Positions 63,170 to 64,000 of a stretch of 64,000 nt of DNA are shown here, piece after piece; positions within the stretch are counted from its first letter, which is position 1; the number at the start of each line of letters is the position of its first letter. Made by a program: the position numbers and the translations under genes. A model generated the notes under the pieces. It made no database searches. It had not been told where the DNA came from and saw nothing but the letters and a program-made list of their open reading frames with translations. Source of the stretch: BPJU01 sp964425225 (GTDB lineage: Bacteria > Planctomycetota > Planctomycetia > Pirellulales > Pirellulaceae); NCBI GenBank assembly GCA_964425225.1, contig CAYRMD010000014.1:1-64000 (forward strand), read 5' to 3'.

Positions 63170-64000
63170 TCAGAAGAACTCGACGATAGGTCGCCCTTCG
63201 ATCAAACGCACAGGCCGTCCGTCAGGGCTATGGACGACTAGATCCGTCGGGATGCCCAACTTCAAATAGACAGTGTGAGCAATATCGTCGGTTGTGTATT
63301 GGTCCCGAGTGACTATTCCTCCCTCGTCATCCGTTTGCCCTAGTACGAGGCCGCCCGGAACTTCGGCGCCTGCGAAGATGGCGAATCCTGCCGTGGCCCA
63401 ATGGTCCCGTCCGCTGGCTGAGTTGACCGTGGGCGTTCTACCAAAATCGGTCAACCACAATACGAGTGTCGAATCGAGCAGTCCGCGCTGCTCGAGGTCG
63501 ATAAGCAATTGTGGGAAGGCCTGATCCACAGGTGGCATGCGGCTATCTTTCAAAGCTTTAAAGTTGTTTTGATGCGTATCCCACCCACCGTCGGTCACCG
63601 TAACAAACCGCACACCATGTTCGATCAATCGTCGCGCCAACAAACAACTCTGACCGAACCGATGGCGGCCATAAGCCTCCCGCAGCTTCGGATCTTCCTC
63701 CTCCAACGCAAATGCGCGGCGCGTTTCTGGTGCCGTGATCATGTCAAACGCTGCCTTGTAATGTTCGTCCAGTACGTCATAGAGTTTTGGCTGGCGATCG
63801 ACCTGACGTTGGAGATGTTCGAGCTTCACCAGGAACTCGCGCCGCCGACTGACCCGTTCCAGCGTCAGACCATTGACAGGCATAATGTCCCGCACCGCAA
63901 AATCTTTAGCATTCGGGTCGGCTAATACTTCGAACGCCGCATGTTCCATCCCCAACACCCCAGGCGATCCACCGCCGAAGCGCCGATCAATCTGGTCCCC
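63170..64000 (-). CDS. DUF1501 domain protein, cut by the window edge
   Basis: The C-terminal 276 residues of a second DUF1501 protein; the frame is open to the last base, so the N-terminus with the expected Tat signal lies outside. Core motifs: LIEHGVRFVTVTDGGWDTHQNNF, LVLWLTDFGRTPTVN, GRDHWATAGFAIFAGAEVPGG and GIPTDLVVHSPDGRPVRLIEG. These give the conserved Asp and His residues of the sulfatase-like fold. A DUF1549/1553 partner would be expected upstream, beyond the edge. It is not closely similar to the DUF1501 protein at 34.7 kb. Confidence 0.92.
   Translation of the reverse strand, partial: GDQIDRRFGGGSPGVLGMEHAAFEVLADPNAKDFAVRDIMPVNGLTLERVSRRREFLVKLEHLQRQVDRQPKLYDVLDEHYKAAFDMITAPETRRAFALEEEDPKLREAYGRHRFGQSCLLARRLIEHGVRFVTVTDGGWDTHQNNFKALKDSRMPPVDQAFPQLLIDLEQRGLLDSTLVLWLTDFGRTPTVNSASGRDHWATAGFAIFAGAEVPGGLVLGQTDDEGGIVTRDQYTTDDIAHTVYLKLGIPTDLVVHSPDGRPVRLIEGRPIVEFF

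Noticed and set aside
1..64000. CRISPR array, rRNA or intact tRNA genes
   Set aside because: Reading both strands gave no regularly spaced direct repeats, no rRNA signature stretch and no foldable tRNA. The only tRNA-like piece is listed as a low-interest finding.

Overview
The window looks like chromosomal DNA from a member of the Planctomycetota (Planctomycetia, Pirellulales-like). The evidence is the gene content. There are several sets of planctomycete-expanded secreted proteins: DUF1501 twice, DUF1549/DUF1553, DUF1587-1592-1588-1585 and DUF1552. There is an ECF sigma factor paired with a Ser/Thr kinase, a Tat-exported Gfo/Idh/MocA oxidoreductase, a BamB-like PQQ propeller, an FAD oxidoreductase with a golvesin-type C-terminal domain, small NPY-type membrane proteins and a Cys-rich secreted repeat protein. 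Base composition is moderate, genes are loosely packed, and intergenic DNA often carries two families of dispersed palindromic repeats. I saw no rRNA, no convincing tRNA, no CRISPR array and no intact insertion sequence.

Layout. 0.2-5.2 kb: two NAD-dependent epimerases, an RraA-family protein and a divergent MlrC/M81 protein. 5.7-12.7 kb (minus strand): an envelope energy-coupling cluster with a VWA protein, a TPR protein, ExbB, two ExbD and, after a gap, an 852-codon repeat-rich secreted protein. 12.9-15.2 kb: peptide deformylase and methionyl-tRNA formyltransferase, separated by a repeat-filled gap. 15.4-17.7 kb: ECF sigma factor plus membrane Ser/Thr kinase. 18.3-25.2 kb: a second ECF sigma factor, a giant macroglobulin-like membrane protein with an anti-sigma-like N-terminus, and a class V aminotransferase. 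26.1-27 kb: a transposase remnant abutting a YjbQ gene. 27.6-31.2 kb (minus): PQQ propeller and the FAD oxidoreductase, whose C-terminal domain is separated by a frameshift at a run of ten C.

31.8-38.0 kb: Gfo/Idh/MocA oxidoreductase, J-domain-like membrane protein, DUF1501 and DUF1549/1553 pair. 38.2-40.5 kb (minus): exported aldose 1-epimerase and a xylose-isomerase-like TIM barrel. 40.7-43.9 kb (minus): overlapping operon of ECF sigma, anti-sigma, a secreted helical protein and signal peptide peptidase SppA. 44.1-48.8 kb: M20 peptidase, a nucleoside deoxyribosyltransferase-like protein, rlmN, a small membrane protein and an acidic protein with an LRR-like end. 49.3-53.3 kb: DUF1592-type cytochrome and DUF1552 pair. 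54.1-55.7 kb (minus): a transglutaminase-elicitor-like protein and, just upstream, a small secreted Gln/Lys-rich repeat protein. 56-59.3 kb: BFD-like ferredoxin, two small conserved proteins, a cupin and the Cys-rich secreted protein with a clear terminator. 59.5-62.8 kb: a helical-repeat protein and a HemD-HemE fusion. 63.2 kb to the end: a DUF1501 protein cut by the window edge.

The most interesting points are the TonB-like membrane anchor on the VWA protein beside ExbB/ExbD/ExbD, the pairing of a transglutaminase-like enzyme with a Gln/Lys-repeat peptide, the homopolymer frameshift in the FAD-golvesin gene, the macroglobulin/anti-sigma fusion, the HemD-HemE fusion, and the composite intergenic repeats.
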